36,044 nucleotides of DNA, taken from contig JAZRZL010000087.1 in NCBI GenBank assembly GCA_045601345.1, positions 1 to 36,044 on the forward strand, read 5' to 3'. The notes beneath the pieces are model-generated. The model had not been told where the DNA came from, searched no databases, and saw nothing but the letters and a program-made list of their open reading frames with translations. The first letter of the stretch is position 1, and every line of letters starts with the position of its first letter. The translations under genes and the position numbers were made by a program. This DNA comes from SVMC01 sp045601345. GTDB taxonomy: Bacteria; Bacillota; Clostridia; Oscillospirales; Oscillospiraceae. Positions 7,775 to 14,731 of this stretch are shown here, piece after piece.

Positions 7775-8860
7775 TTACTGCAGAGCAAGAATGCTGTCGT
7801 ACAGAGCGACATCGTCGCCGGTCACAAATTCTTCTCTCAGAGGAGCAACCGCTGCCTGAAGGCCGGACTTGTCGGGAACGTCAATGACATTGACACCGGC
7901 TTCGCGCAGACCGGCAAGGACTTCGTTCTCAGCTTCCTGGGAGATGGACTGGTTGTAAGCCATGGTAAGCTTGCCAGCCTCGACCAGAACATTCTGCTGA
8001 TTCTCGGTCAGCTTGTTCCATGCGTTGTCGCCGATAATGATCTCAATTGCGCCGAGGGTGTGGCCGTCGAGGATCATGTTGGGAGCAACTTCGTCAAAGG
8101 CATTGCCCTTGTAGTTGGCGATGGGCTGCTCAGCGCCATCGACAACGCCGGTCTGCAGGGCGGAATAAAGCTCATTAAAAGCGACGACCGTGGGGCTGGC
8201 ACCGAGGCCTTCGACCAGACCGTTCATGATGGGGTCATTGGAAACGCGGAGCTTCATGCCGGCAAGGTCTTCCACACCGGAAATTGCCTCCGTGGTGAAG
8301 AAATGACGGAAGCCTTCTTCGCCGTAGAAGATGCCGCGGAGAGGCAGACCGATGGCCTGGGGCTCATTCAGGAATTCGCCGGCCAGATCACTGTTGGCAA
8401 ATGCCCAGAAGTGCTCACGGCTGGTGAAGGTGAAGGGCAGGGACAGCAGCACGGACTTGGTGCAGCCGTAGCTGTTCAGAGCGAATGCGGAGATACGGGA
8501 GATGTCAATGGTATCGCCGCCGCCGAGCATGGTATCAAGGACAGTAGCCTCGTCACCGAGAACAGCGTTGGCCTGAATGTCAATGGTGATGGAGCCGCCG
8601 GAGAGGGACTCAACCTGCTCCTTGAAGTAGAGTGCGGTCTTGCCGACGATGGTATCCAGAGCGTTGACCTCGGCATAAACCAAGGTGACAGGGGGATCAG
8701 CGGGTTCAGCGGGTTCTGCGGGTTCAGCGGGTTCTGCGGGTTCTGTAGGTTCAGCGGGTTCTGTGGGTTCAGCGGGTTCTGTGGGTTCTGCCGGCTTGGA
8801 GCAGGCGAACAGGGTCAGGCACATGGCCAGAACCAGAAGCAGTACGACTAACTTTTTCAT
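7775..8860 (-). CDS. dctP: TRAP solute-binding lipoprotein (DctP type)
   Basis: The precursor has 361 residues. Residues 1-20 are a lipoprotein signal ending in LFAC, with Cys20 as lipidation site. Residues 22-54 are a flexible AEP/TEP repeat linker, followed by a DctP domain: VYAEVNALDTIVGKTALYFK, GEEGFRHFFT, GMKLRVSNDPIMNGLVEGLGASP and LYSALQTGVVDGAEQP. The arginine of KLRV is the one that normally salt-bridges the substrate carboxylate. ATG 8860-8858 is chosen over upstream in-frame codons because GGAGG precedes it and the signal peptide begins there. It is first in the TRAP-uxuAB operon, with promoter and operators at 8940-9009. Uronate as substrate is inferred from context. Confidence 0.95.
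   Translation of the reverse strand: MKKLVVLLLVLAMCLTLFACSKPAEPTEPAEPTEPAEPTEPAEPAEPAEPAEPADPPVTLVYAEVNALDTIVGKTALYFKEQVESLSGGSITIDIQANAVLGDEATVLDTMLGGGDTIDISRISAFALNSYGCTKSVLLSLPFTFTSREHFWAFANSDLAGEFLNEPQAIGLPLRGIFYGEEGFRHFFTTEAISGVEDLAGMKLRVSNDPIMNGLVEGLGASPTVVAFNELYSALQTGVVDGAEQPIANYKGNAFDEVAPNMILDGHTLGAIEIIIGDNAWNKLTENQQNVLVEAGKLTMAYNQSISQEAENEVLAGLREAGVNVIDVPDKSGLQAAVAPLREEFVTGDDVALYDSILALQ
8697..8792. repeat. 9-bp tandem repeats encoding (A/T)EP linker
   Basis: Units of the form GGGTTCNGC are repeated about eleven times. On the minus strand they encode Glu-Pro-Ala/Thr triplets just after the lipidated Cys of DctP. They give an extended acidic tether between membrane and binding domain, and are likely variable in number by slippage. 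Confidence 0.9.
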
Positions 8861-8939
8861 TGTTTTCCTCCATAAAATATAATGTTTGTTTTTCCGGCGC
8901 GGCATTTGCCGAACCGCTCACAGATAACATTCCGCGCAT

Positions 8940-8957
8940 TGCTAAAACGTTACCTAC
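8940..8957. promoter_or_regulatory. LacI/CcpA-like site in dctP leader
   Basis: TGCTAAAACGTTACCTACG-like sequence matches the site at 2158-2175 upstream of the polygalacturonase gene. It lies 10 to 30 bp downstream of the dctP -10, where a bound repressor would block elongation or initiation. Confidence 0.45.
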
Positions 8958-8966
8958 GTTATCTTG

Positions 8967-8996
8967 AGTTTACACCACATTGGTACAAAATGTCAA
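8967..8996 (-). promoter_or_regulatory. dctP operon promoter
   Basis: On the minus strand TTGACA (complement of 8991-8996) is followed after 18 bp by TAAACT (complement of 8967-8972). The transcript would have a leader of about 100 nt before the dctP start. Confidence 0.7.
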
Positions 8997-9009
8997 CTAG
9001 CATACTAGT
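8996..9009. promoter_or_regulatory. Candidate GntR operator at dctP promoter
   Basis: ACTAGCATACTAGT, read on the minus strand as ACTAGTATGCTAGT, overlaps the edge of the dctP -35. It differs from the gntR-promoter site by one base, and CTAG again repeats with an 8-bp step. Placement fits repression of the TRAP-uxuAB operon. Confidence 0.65.
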
Positions 9010-9060
9010 AAAATATTTCATCCATTTTTTGTATGAAATGCCGAATTTGCTTTTGCCCTA

Positions 9061-9090
9061 TTGACAGTATTATCGAAATAATGCTATGAT
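9061..9090 (+). promoter_or_regulatory. Promoter of YcxB-like gene
   Basis: TTGACA (9061-9066) is followed after 18 bp by TATGAT (9085-9090). It is divergent from the dctP promoter and would give a leader of about 30 nt before the TTG start. Confidence 0.75.
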
Positions 9091-9128
9091 CTTGCCAAAG
9101 CTGGACTTTAATGACGGAGGGTGATTTT

Positions 9129-9656
9129 TTGGAGCGCTCCGAAGATTTTCGTGTTAAAATCTCTATAAACTATAAGGATTACAGACGTTTTTCCTATTTT
9201 GATACCTTTTATCGGCAGCACCGCCACCGGCGGCCGCTCCTGTTCCTGCTCCTGCTCGGTGGTTTCAGTGCCGTGTGCTTCTGCATGGTCGGGCGGCGAC
9301 CCGGTGCGCGCCTTCTGGCATGGATCCTGCTGACCGTTGCTGTGCTTGTCCCGTTGGCATACTTTCTACAGTATGCTTTTTCTGTACGCGATTCTCGTAA
9401 AACGTTGTACCTATCTTCCTACCGACCCCGTGAGGTCTACACCCTGCGCTTTACCGACGAAGCCTTCTACGCAGCTGCCGGAACCTCCCGCCCCATCCGC
9501 GTACCATGGCAAAGGCTGTATCACGCTTACCGAACCTCAAACGCCATCTATATCTATGCCACAGATCAGCAGGCCTTTATCGTTCCGCCGCAGGAGGCTT
9601 CCAAAACCATCTGGGATTTCATCACCAAATATACCGACGCTTCCCAACGGCGTTAA
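9129..9656 (+). CDS. YcxB-like membrane protein, 3' end altered by insertion
   Basis: The product is a 175-residue protein with two adjacent membrane segments in its first half (RRPLLFLLLLGGFSAVCF and ARLLAWILLTVAVLVPLAYF). A C-terminal YcxB-like domain follows, with Y..FTDEAF, the I.VPW..LY...RT and IYIYATDQQAFIVPP elements. Function of the family is unknown. I choose TTG 9129 because GGAGGG ends 7 nt upstream; an ATG at 9111 is in frame but has no binding site. The last residues (QRR) and the TAA stop come from a mobile element inserted at 9645/9646. Joining the two copies of the flanking 12-bp duplication restores an open frame that ends six codons later, at 9905-9907. Confidence 0.8.
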   Translation: MERSEDFRVKISINYKDYRRFSYFDTFYRQHRHRRPLLFLLLLGGFSAVCFCMVGRRPGARLLAWILLTVAVLVPLAYFLQYAFSVRDSRKTLYLSSYRPREVYTLRFTDEAFYAAAGTSRPIRVPWQRLYHAYRTSNAIYIYATDQQAFIVPPQEASKTIWDFITKYTDASQRR

Positions 9657-9878
9657 GTTAGCAGCTGCGGAAACCTTCTTAACATAGCCCGCGCCAAGGC
9701 TTCCCCTTTGGGGAAGCTGTCGAGCGAAGCGAGACTGATGAGGTATGGACGCGCTGATAAAACGGAAAACCTTCCTAATATAGGAAGCACTCTGTCTTAG
9801 GAGGCCAACCTCATCCGCCGCCTGCGGGCGGCACCTTCCCCAGAGGGGAAGGCAGGGGCTGTTAACTTAACGCCATTG
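9646..9878 (+). mobile_element. MITE-like element family 1, copy D (short form, one unit)
   Basis: The element is bounded by a 12-bp direct repeat CCGACGCTTCCC at 9634-9645 and 9879-9890. Its ends are inverted repeats: CAACGGCGTTAAGTTAGCAG on the left and the complement of CTGTTAACTTAACGCCATTG on the right. Inside is one copy of the ~167-bp unit, with hairpins CTTCCCCTTTGGGGAAG, CTTCCTA-ATA-TAGGAAG, CCGCCTGCGGGCGG and CCTTCCCCAGAGGGGAAGG. It encodes no transposase and must be moved in trans. It lacks the outer arms found in copies A to C. Confidence 0.85.
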
Positions 9879-9959
9879 CCGACGCTTCCCGGTATTCCGA
9901 TCTGTAACGCAGCCCCGTCCCATGCCAAAGGCGGGCAGTTGCGGAGATTTACTTGTTTT

Positions 9960-9973
9960 CTAGTATGTTAATG
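9960..9973. promoter_or_regulatory. Degenerate GntR-like operator before eda
   Basis: CTAGTATGTTAATG shares its left arm and centre with the dctP site but has a weak right arm. It lies 25 to 40 bp before the eda start codon. No clear sigma-A promoter could be assigned; TTGCGG-N19-TATGTT (9939-9969) is the best candidate and would be overlapped by this site. Confidence 0.4.
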
Positions 9974-9998
9974 TATCACCTGTCTGGAGGAAAAACCC

Positions 9999-10961
9999 AT
10001 GAACGAAGTTGAACGTCAAATCTATCAGATCGGTATTATCCCGGTCATCGCCATTGACAATGCCGACGATGCAGTTCCCTTGGCGCACGCGCTGTGCAAG
10101 GGCGGCCTAAATGCCGCCGAAGTCACCTTCCGTACCGCCGCCGCCGCTGATGCGATCGCACGGATGGTAGATGCCGTGCCCGATATTCTTGTCGGTGCAG
10201 GAACCGTGCTGAACATTGCGCAGTGCCAGCACGCCGTTCAGGCCGGTGCAAAATTCATCGTTTCACCGGGCTACAATGCCGAGCTTGTAGACTACTGCCT
10301 CGCACAGGGCATTCCCGTACTTCCCGGCTGCGCCAATGCCTCTGAGATGACCCATGCCGTCAATGCAGGCCTTGAGCTTGTGAAATTCTTCCCGGCAGAG
10401 CCATCCGGTGGTCTTCCCTTCCTCAAGTCCCTCGCGCCGGTATTCCCTAAGCTCCGTTTCATGCCCACCGGCGGCATCAACACGAAAAATCTGGCAGATT
10501 ATCTCGGCTATAACCGCATTTTTGCCTGCGGCGGTACGTGGATGGTCAAGAAAGACCTGATCGCGGGTCGCCAGTGGGATACCATTACCCGGGTGTGTCA
10601 GGAGGCTGTTGATCGGATGCTTGACTTCACCCTCGCACACGTGGGTGTCAACTGTGCCGATCGGCAGCAGGCCGAGGCCAACGCCAACGCCATGGGCGCA
10701 CTGCTTTCGCTGTCCGTGCGGATCGACAGCGCCTCTGCCTTTGCGGGCAATGCCATAGAGTATATGTATGCGCCCGGGCGCGGCACCTGCGGCCACATCG
10801 CCTTCGCCACGGCCAACATTGACCGTGCCGAATACCACCTGCGCCGCTGCGGCATTGCCTTCGACGATGCCTCCCGTAAAACCGACCCCGCAGGAAACAC
10901 CAAGGCCATCTATCTCGCCGATGAGATCGGCGGATTTGCCATCCATCTGATTCAAAAGTGA
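9999..10961 (+). CDS. eda: KDPG/KHG aldolase fused to VOC-like domain
   Basis: The product has 320 residues against about 210 for a normal Eda. Residues 1-205 are the class I aldolase that splits 2-keto-3-deoxy-6-phosphogluconate into pyruvate and glyceraldehyde-3-phosphate. E41 and R45 are present (AEVTFRT), the Schiff-base Lys is K129 (VKFFPAE), and PTGGI is at 156-160. Residues 210-320 look like a glyoxalase/VOC fold with two half-repeats: LAHVGVN at 212-218, GHIAFATANIDRAEYHLRRCG at 265-285 and the final strand GGFAIHL. H214, H266 and acidic residues near 254 and 309 could make a metal site. GGAGG lies 8 nt before the ATG. It is first in the eda-kdgK-uxaC-MFS-uxaB-uxaA operon. The role of the extra domain is unknown. 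Confidence 0.93.
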   Translation: MNEVERQIYQIGIIPVIAIDNADDAVPLAHALCKGGLNAAEVTFRTAAAADAIARMVDAVPDILVGAGTVLNIAQCQHAVQAGAKFIVSPGYNAELVDYCLAQGIPVLPGCANASEMTHAVNAGLELVKFFPAEPSGGLPFLKSLAPVFPKLRFMPTGGINTKNLADYLGYNRIFACGGTWMVKKDLIAGRQWDTITRVCQEAVDRMLDFTLAHVGVNCADRQQAEANANAMGALLSLSVRIDSASAFAGNAIEYMYAPGRGTCGHIAFATANIDRAEYHLRRCGIAFDDASRKTDPAGNTKAIYLADEIGGFAIHLIQK

Positions 10962-10972
10962 GGTATGAAACT

Positions 10973-11992
10973 ATGAAGATCGTTACGTTCGGTGAATTGA
11001 TGCTCCGTCTTGCTCCCAATGGCTATTACCGCCTGTTTCAGGAGCCACAGCTTCAGGCAATGTTCGGCGGCGGTGAAGCAAATGTTGCCGTTTCCCTCGC
11101 CAATTTCGGTGAGGATGTCTCCTATGTGACCAAGCTGCCCACACACGCTGTCGGTCAGGCGGCGGTGGATTCCCTGCGCTATTTCGGCGTGAACACCGAG
11201 CACATCGTCCGTGGCGGCGACCGTGTCGGCATCTACTATATGGAAAAGGGCGCTTCTCAGCGCGGCAGCCTGTGCATCTATGACCGGGCGCACTCCGCCA
11301 TTCAGGAGGCAAAGCCCGCAGAATTTGACTGGGATGCCATTTTTGCCGATGCCGACTGGTTCCATTTCACCGGCATCACTCCGGCACTCGGCCCCAACAT
11401 GGTGCAGACCTGTCTTGATGCTTGCGCCAGCGCCAAAAAGCACGGCGTTAAGATCTCCTGCGACCTCAATTATCGCAAAAAGCTCTGGACCCGCGCCGAG
11501 GCACGCGAAGCCATGACCCGACTGTGCGAATATGTGGACGTGTGCATCTCCAACGAGGAGGATGCCAAGGATGTCTTCGGCATTGAGGCGGAAAACACCG
11601 ACATCACCGGCGGTAAGCTGAATCACGAGGGCTATCGCTCCGTTGCCATGCAGCTCATTGCGCGCTTAGGTTTTGAGAAGGTTGCCATCACCCTGCGCAC
11701 CTCCATTTCCGCCAGCGATAACGATTGGGCGGGTATGCTCTGCGATGGCACCGACTGCTATTACTCCCGCCAGTACCACCTGCACATCGTTGACCGCATC
11801 GGCGGCGGTGACAGCTTTGGTGCAGGCCTCATCTATGCCCTCCGCAGCGGCAAGGCACCGCAGGCCGCCATCGACTTTGCCGTGGCCGCCTCCGCCCTGA
11901 AGCACTCCATTGAGGGGGACTTCAACCGTGTCAGCGTAGAAGAAGTTGAAAAACTCGCCGGCGGTGACGGCTCCGGCAGAGTTCAAAGATAA
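10973..11992 (+). CDS. kdgK: 2-keto-3-deoxygluconate kinase (PfkB family)
   Basis: The 339-residue PfkB/ribokinase-family kinase should phosphorylate 2-keto-3-deoxygluconate at C6. Early elements are FGELMLRLAP and the substrate-binding FGGGEANVAVSLANFG. The C-terminal GGGDSFGAGLIYAL carries the catalytic Asp and the anion hole. ATG 10973 is preferred to the GTG at 10958 because GAGG overlaps the eda stop at a proper distance. The gene starts 11 nt after eda, whose enzyme uses its product. Confidence 0.95.
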   Translation: MKIVTFGELMLRLAPNGYYRLFQEPQLQAMFGGGEANVAVSLANFGEDVSYVTKLPTHAVGQAAVDSLRYFGVNTEHIVRGGDRVGIYYMEKGASQRGSLCIYDRAHSAIQEAKPAEFDWDAIFADADWFHFTGITPALGPNMVQTCLDACASAKKHGVKISCDLNYRKKLWTRAEAREAMTRLCEYVDVCISNEEDAKDVFGIEAENTDITGGKLNHEGYRSVAMQLIARLGFEKVAITLRTSISASDNDWAGMLCDGTDCYYSRQYHLHIVDRIGGGDSFGAGLIYALRSGKAPQAAIDFAVAASALKHSIEGDFNRVSVEEVEKLAGGDGSGRVQR

Positions 11993-12053
11993 CTCCCATC
12001 CCATTAAACCACAAAGGAGGCTCACGCGGCTTCCGGGTCGCGTACAAGGAATT

Positions 12054-13490
12054 ATGAAGCCAATTATGGACAAGGATTTCCTGCTGGAAACACAAACCGC
12101 GAAACACCTGTTCCACGATTACGCGGAAAATATGCCTCTGGTCGATTACCATTGCCATATTCCCCCCAGAGAGATCTATGAGGATCGCCGCTTTGACGAC
12201 CTCGCACAACTGTGGCTCGGCGGCGAAAACCCCGACGGCAGCTTCTTTGGTGACCACTACAAGTGGCGCGTCATGCGCTCGAACGGGATCCCCGAGGACT
12301 ATATCACCGGCCACCAGAGCGGCGAAACCAAGTTCGCCTGCTTTGCCGATGCGCTGGAGCTGGCCATCGGCAACCCCATGTACCACTGGTGCAATCTTGA
12401 GCTGCACAAATTCTTCGGCTACGAAGGCTATCTGTGCAAGGATACCGCCCGGGAGGTCTGGGAGCTGACCCGCGAAAAGCTGCAAAACGACAAAAACCTT
12501 TCCGTGCGCGGCCTGATCCGTCAGTCCCGCGTTGCCTTCATCGGCACGACCGATGACCCCATTGACACACTGGAATGGCATGAAAAGATCGCCGCCGATC
12601 CCGACATCACCTGCAAGGTCTGCCCCTCCTATCGCCCCGACAAGGCCATCAACATCACCAAGGCCGGATTTGTCGAATATATCGGAAAACTCGCCCAAAG
12701 CGTTGGCCGTGAAAGTCTGCCCACCGTGCAGGATGTGTGCGATGCGCTGGTGGAGCGTCTGGAATTCTTCAAGGCCATGGGCTGCCGCGCAAGCGACCAC
12801 GGTCTCGACTACATCCCCTACCGCGTCGGCACCATGGCGCAGGCGCAGACTGCCTACGAAAAGGTCATGTCCGGCGGGAGCGTTACGCTCCCGGAAGCAG
12901 AGATCTATCAGACTGTGATCCTGCTGTGCCTTGGCCGCGCCTACCACCGCCTTGACATCGCCATGCAGCTGCACTACTCCTGCCTTCGCAACGTCAATGA
13001 GAAAATGTACGCGAAAATGGGGCCGGACACCGGCTTCGACATGATCTCCTCGAACGACTGCGGCGGCAGCATTGCTGCCCTGCTGTCGGCACTGGAAGCC
13101 GAGGGCTGCTGCCCCAAGACCATCCTCTACTCCCTCAACCCCGTGGACAACGCGCTGATCGGCACCCTGATCGGCTGCTTCCAGGGTTCCGAGATTCCGG
13201 GCAAGATCCAGCACGGCAGTGCATGGTGGTTCAACGACACCCGCAGCGGCATGGAAGCGCAGATGCGCTCTCTGGCAAATCTGGGTCTGCTTGGAAATTT
13301 CGTCGGTATGTTGACCGATTCCCGCTCCTTCCTCAGCTATGCCCGCCACGATTATTTCCGCCGCATTTTCTGCAATCTGATCGGCCATTGGGTTGAAAAC
13401 GGCGAATACCCCAATGACGAGGCTGCCCTCAAGCGCATCGTCGAAGGTGTCTGCTATAACAACGCCGCCAGATACTTCGGCTTAGCATGA
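12054..13490 (+). CDS. uxaC: Glucuronate/galacturonate isomerase
   Basis: The 478-residue enzyme isomerises D-glucuronate to D-fructuronate and D-galacturonate to D-tagaturonate. The start MKPIMDKDFLLETQTAKHLF and the metal-binding VDYHCHIPP match the N terminus of known UxaC proteins. Other landmarks are FIGTTDDPIDTLEWH, KVCPSYRPDKA, RASDHGLD and the C-terminal GMLTDSRSFLSYARHDYFRR. The start is set by this match: AAGGA lies only 3 nt before the ATG. A perfect AAAGGAGG at 12013-12020 has no usable start after it. The gene follows kdgK by about 60 bp and overlaps the next gene by 4 nt. Confidence 0.97.
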   Translation: MKPIMDKDFLLETQTAKHLFHDYAENMPLVDYHCHIPPREIYEDRRFDDLAQLWLGGENPDGSFFGDHYKWRVMRSNGIPEDYITGHQSGETKFACFADALELAIGNPMYHWCNLELHKFFGYEGYLCKDTAREVWELTREKLQNDKNLSVRGLIRQSRVAFIGTTDDPIDTLEWHEKIAADPDITCKVCPSYRPDKAINITKAGFVEYIGKLAQSVGRESLPTVQDVCDALVERLEFFKAMGCRASDHGLDYIPYRVGTMAQAQTAYEKVMSGGSVTLPEAEIYQTVILLCLGRAYHRLDIAMQLHYSCLRNVNEKMYAKMGPDTGFDMISSNDCGGSIAALLSALEAEGCCPKTILYSLNPVDNALIGTLIGCFQGSEIPGKIQHGSAWWFNDTRSGMEAQMRSLANLGLLGNFVGMLTDSRSFLSYARHDYFRRIFCNLIGHWVENGEYPNDEAALKRIVEGVCYNNAARYFGLA

Positions 13491-14659
13491 ACAAGGAAAC
13501 ACAGGCGCAGCGAAAACTGCTGAAAAACGTTCTATTCGCATTCTTTGTGGGCGGTGCCGCCGCGCAGCCGCTGGGATCGCTGATCCCCATCCTGCGCGAA
13601 AGCTATGGCTTCCGCTACAGTCTTTCCGGCATTATGCTCTCGTGCCAGTCGGCGGGCAACCTGATCTCCATCCTTCTGTCCGGGTTTCTGCCCACCCTGC
13701 TTGGCCGCAGACGCAGCATTCTGCTGACCGCTGTGTGGATGGCGGTAGCCTACGGCCTTCTGACCGTAGGCCTCAGCGCCCCCGTGCTGCTGATGGCCGC
13801 CTGTCTGATGACCGGCATCGCCCGGGGCGGCACCTCAAATTTCTGCAACACCATGGTCTCCACTCTTCCGCAGACCCACGCCACCCGCAATTTTAACCTA
13901 CTGCACGGCTGCTACTCCGTCGGTGCGCTGCTCTCGCCCCTGCTTCTGCTCGGGTGTATGAAGCTTCTCCCCGGAAATAGCTGGCGGATCGCCACCGGCG
14001 TGCTGCTGGTGCTTTGCAGCGCACAGCTATTTGCCTATAGCTCCATGCCCCTTCCACCGGAATCGGGCAGCAAGAGCATCAAAGCCATTGACCGCAGCTT
14101 CCTGAAGGTTCGGGCATTCTGGCTGAGCACCGCCATGCTGCTTCTGTATATCTCGGCAGAGTATGCCATTGTCGGCTGGCTTGTGACCTATTTTCAGGAT
14201 ACAGGACTGCTTTCCCCTGCCCACTCGCAGCTGATGAACAGCCTTTTGTGGCTTGCGATCTTTGCCGGACGAATGCTCGGCAGCGTTCTCAGCCGCAGGG
14301 TATCCAAGCGCCTGCTGCTTCTGATCGACGGCCTCGGGATGCCGGTCTTCCTGACCCTGATGCTGTTCGCACGCAGCGCAGGCACGATCACCCTATGCCT
14401 TGTGGGCGTTGGCCTGTTCATGGCAACGCTTTATCCCACTGCCATTGCCTACGGCAGCCATGCCATCTCCGGCAATGATCTGGGTTGCAGCGTCATGATC
14501 TTCCTCGCCAGCACCGGGGGTGTGATCACGCCCGCCCTCGTGGGCTTCCTCGCACAGCGCATGGGCATCACCGCGGGGATGTGGTTCATTGCCTTTATCA
14601 CCATTGCGCTGCTGGCTGTCATTGCGGTCAGTATTCTGACCGACAGAAAAAAATCATAA
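13487..14659 (+). CDS. MFS transporter, probable sugar-acid permease
   Basis: The 390-residue integral membrane protein has about 12 hydrophobic segments in two halves, the major facilitator layout. A loop between TM2 and TM3 carries GFLPTLLGRRRSILL, matching the family's G-x3-D-R-x-G-R-R-x3 signature in degenerate form, and the second half has GRMLGSVLSRRVSKR. It overlaps uxaC by ATGA and precedes uxaB, so a hexuronate or oligogalacturonide is the likely cargo, in parallel with the TRAP system. It is not close to ExuT in any motif I can point to, and efflux cannot be excluded. Confidence 0.85.
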   Translation: MNKETQAQRKLLKNVLFAFFVGGAAAQPLGSLIPILRESYGFRYSLSGIMLSCQSAGNLISILLSGFLPTLLGRRRSILLTAVWMAVAYGLLTVGLSAPVLLMAACLMTGIARGGTSNFCNTMVSTLPQTHATRNFNLLHGCYSVGALLSPLLLLGCMKLLPGNSWRIATGVLLVLCSAQLFAYSSMPLPPESGSKSIKAIDRSFLKVRAFWLSTAMLLLYISAEYAIVGWLVTYFQDTGLLSPAHSQLMNSLLWLAIFAGRMLGSVLSRRVSKRLLLLIDGLGMPVFLTLMLFARSAGTITLCLVGVGLFMATLYPTAIAYGSHAISGNDLGCSVMIFLASTGGVITPALVGFLAQRMGITAGMWFIAFITIALLAVIAVSILTDRKKS

Positions 14660-14672
14660 CACGAATCCTGTT

Positions 14673-14704
14673 CAGCCGTCTTCAGCTTCCTCCGAAGGCG
14701 GCTG
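14673..14704 (+). other. Intercistronic hairpin before uxaB
   Basis: CAGCCGTCTTC (14673-14683) pairs with GAAGGCGGCTG (14694-14704), closing a 10-nt loop. No T run follows, so it is more likely an mRNA stabilising or processing structure than a terminator. The uxaB ribosome binding site AAGGAGAA starts 14 nt later. Confidence 0.6.
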
Positions 14705-14731
14705 ATAATTAAACATTAAGGAGAATATTCT

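Noticed and set aside
9111..9128. ATG 9111 as start of the YcxB-like protein
   Set aside because: It has no Shine-Dalgarno; GGAGGG inside the frame is correctly spaced for TTG 9129.
11931..13388. 485-residue minus-strand ORF
   Set aside because: It is the antisense shadow of uxaC in GC-rich codons, with no domain or ribosome binding site.
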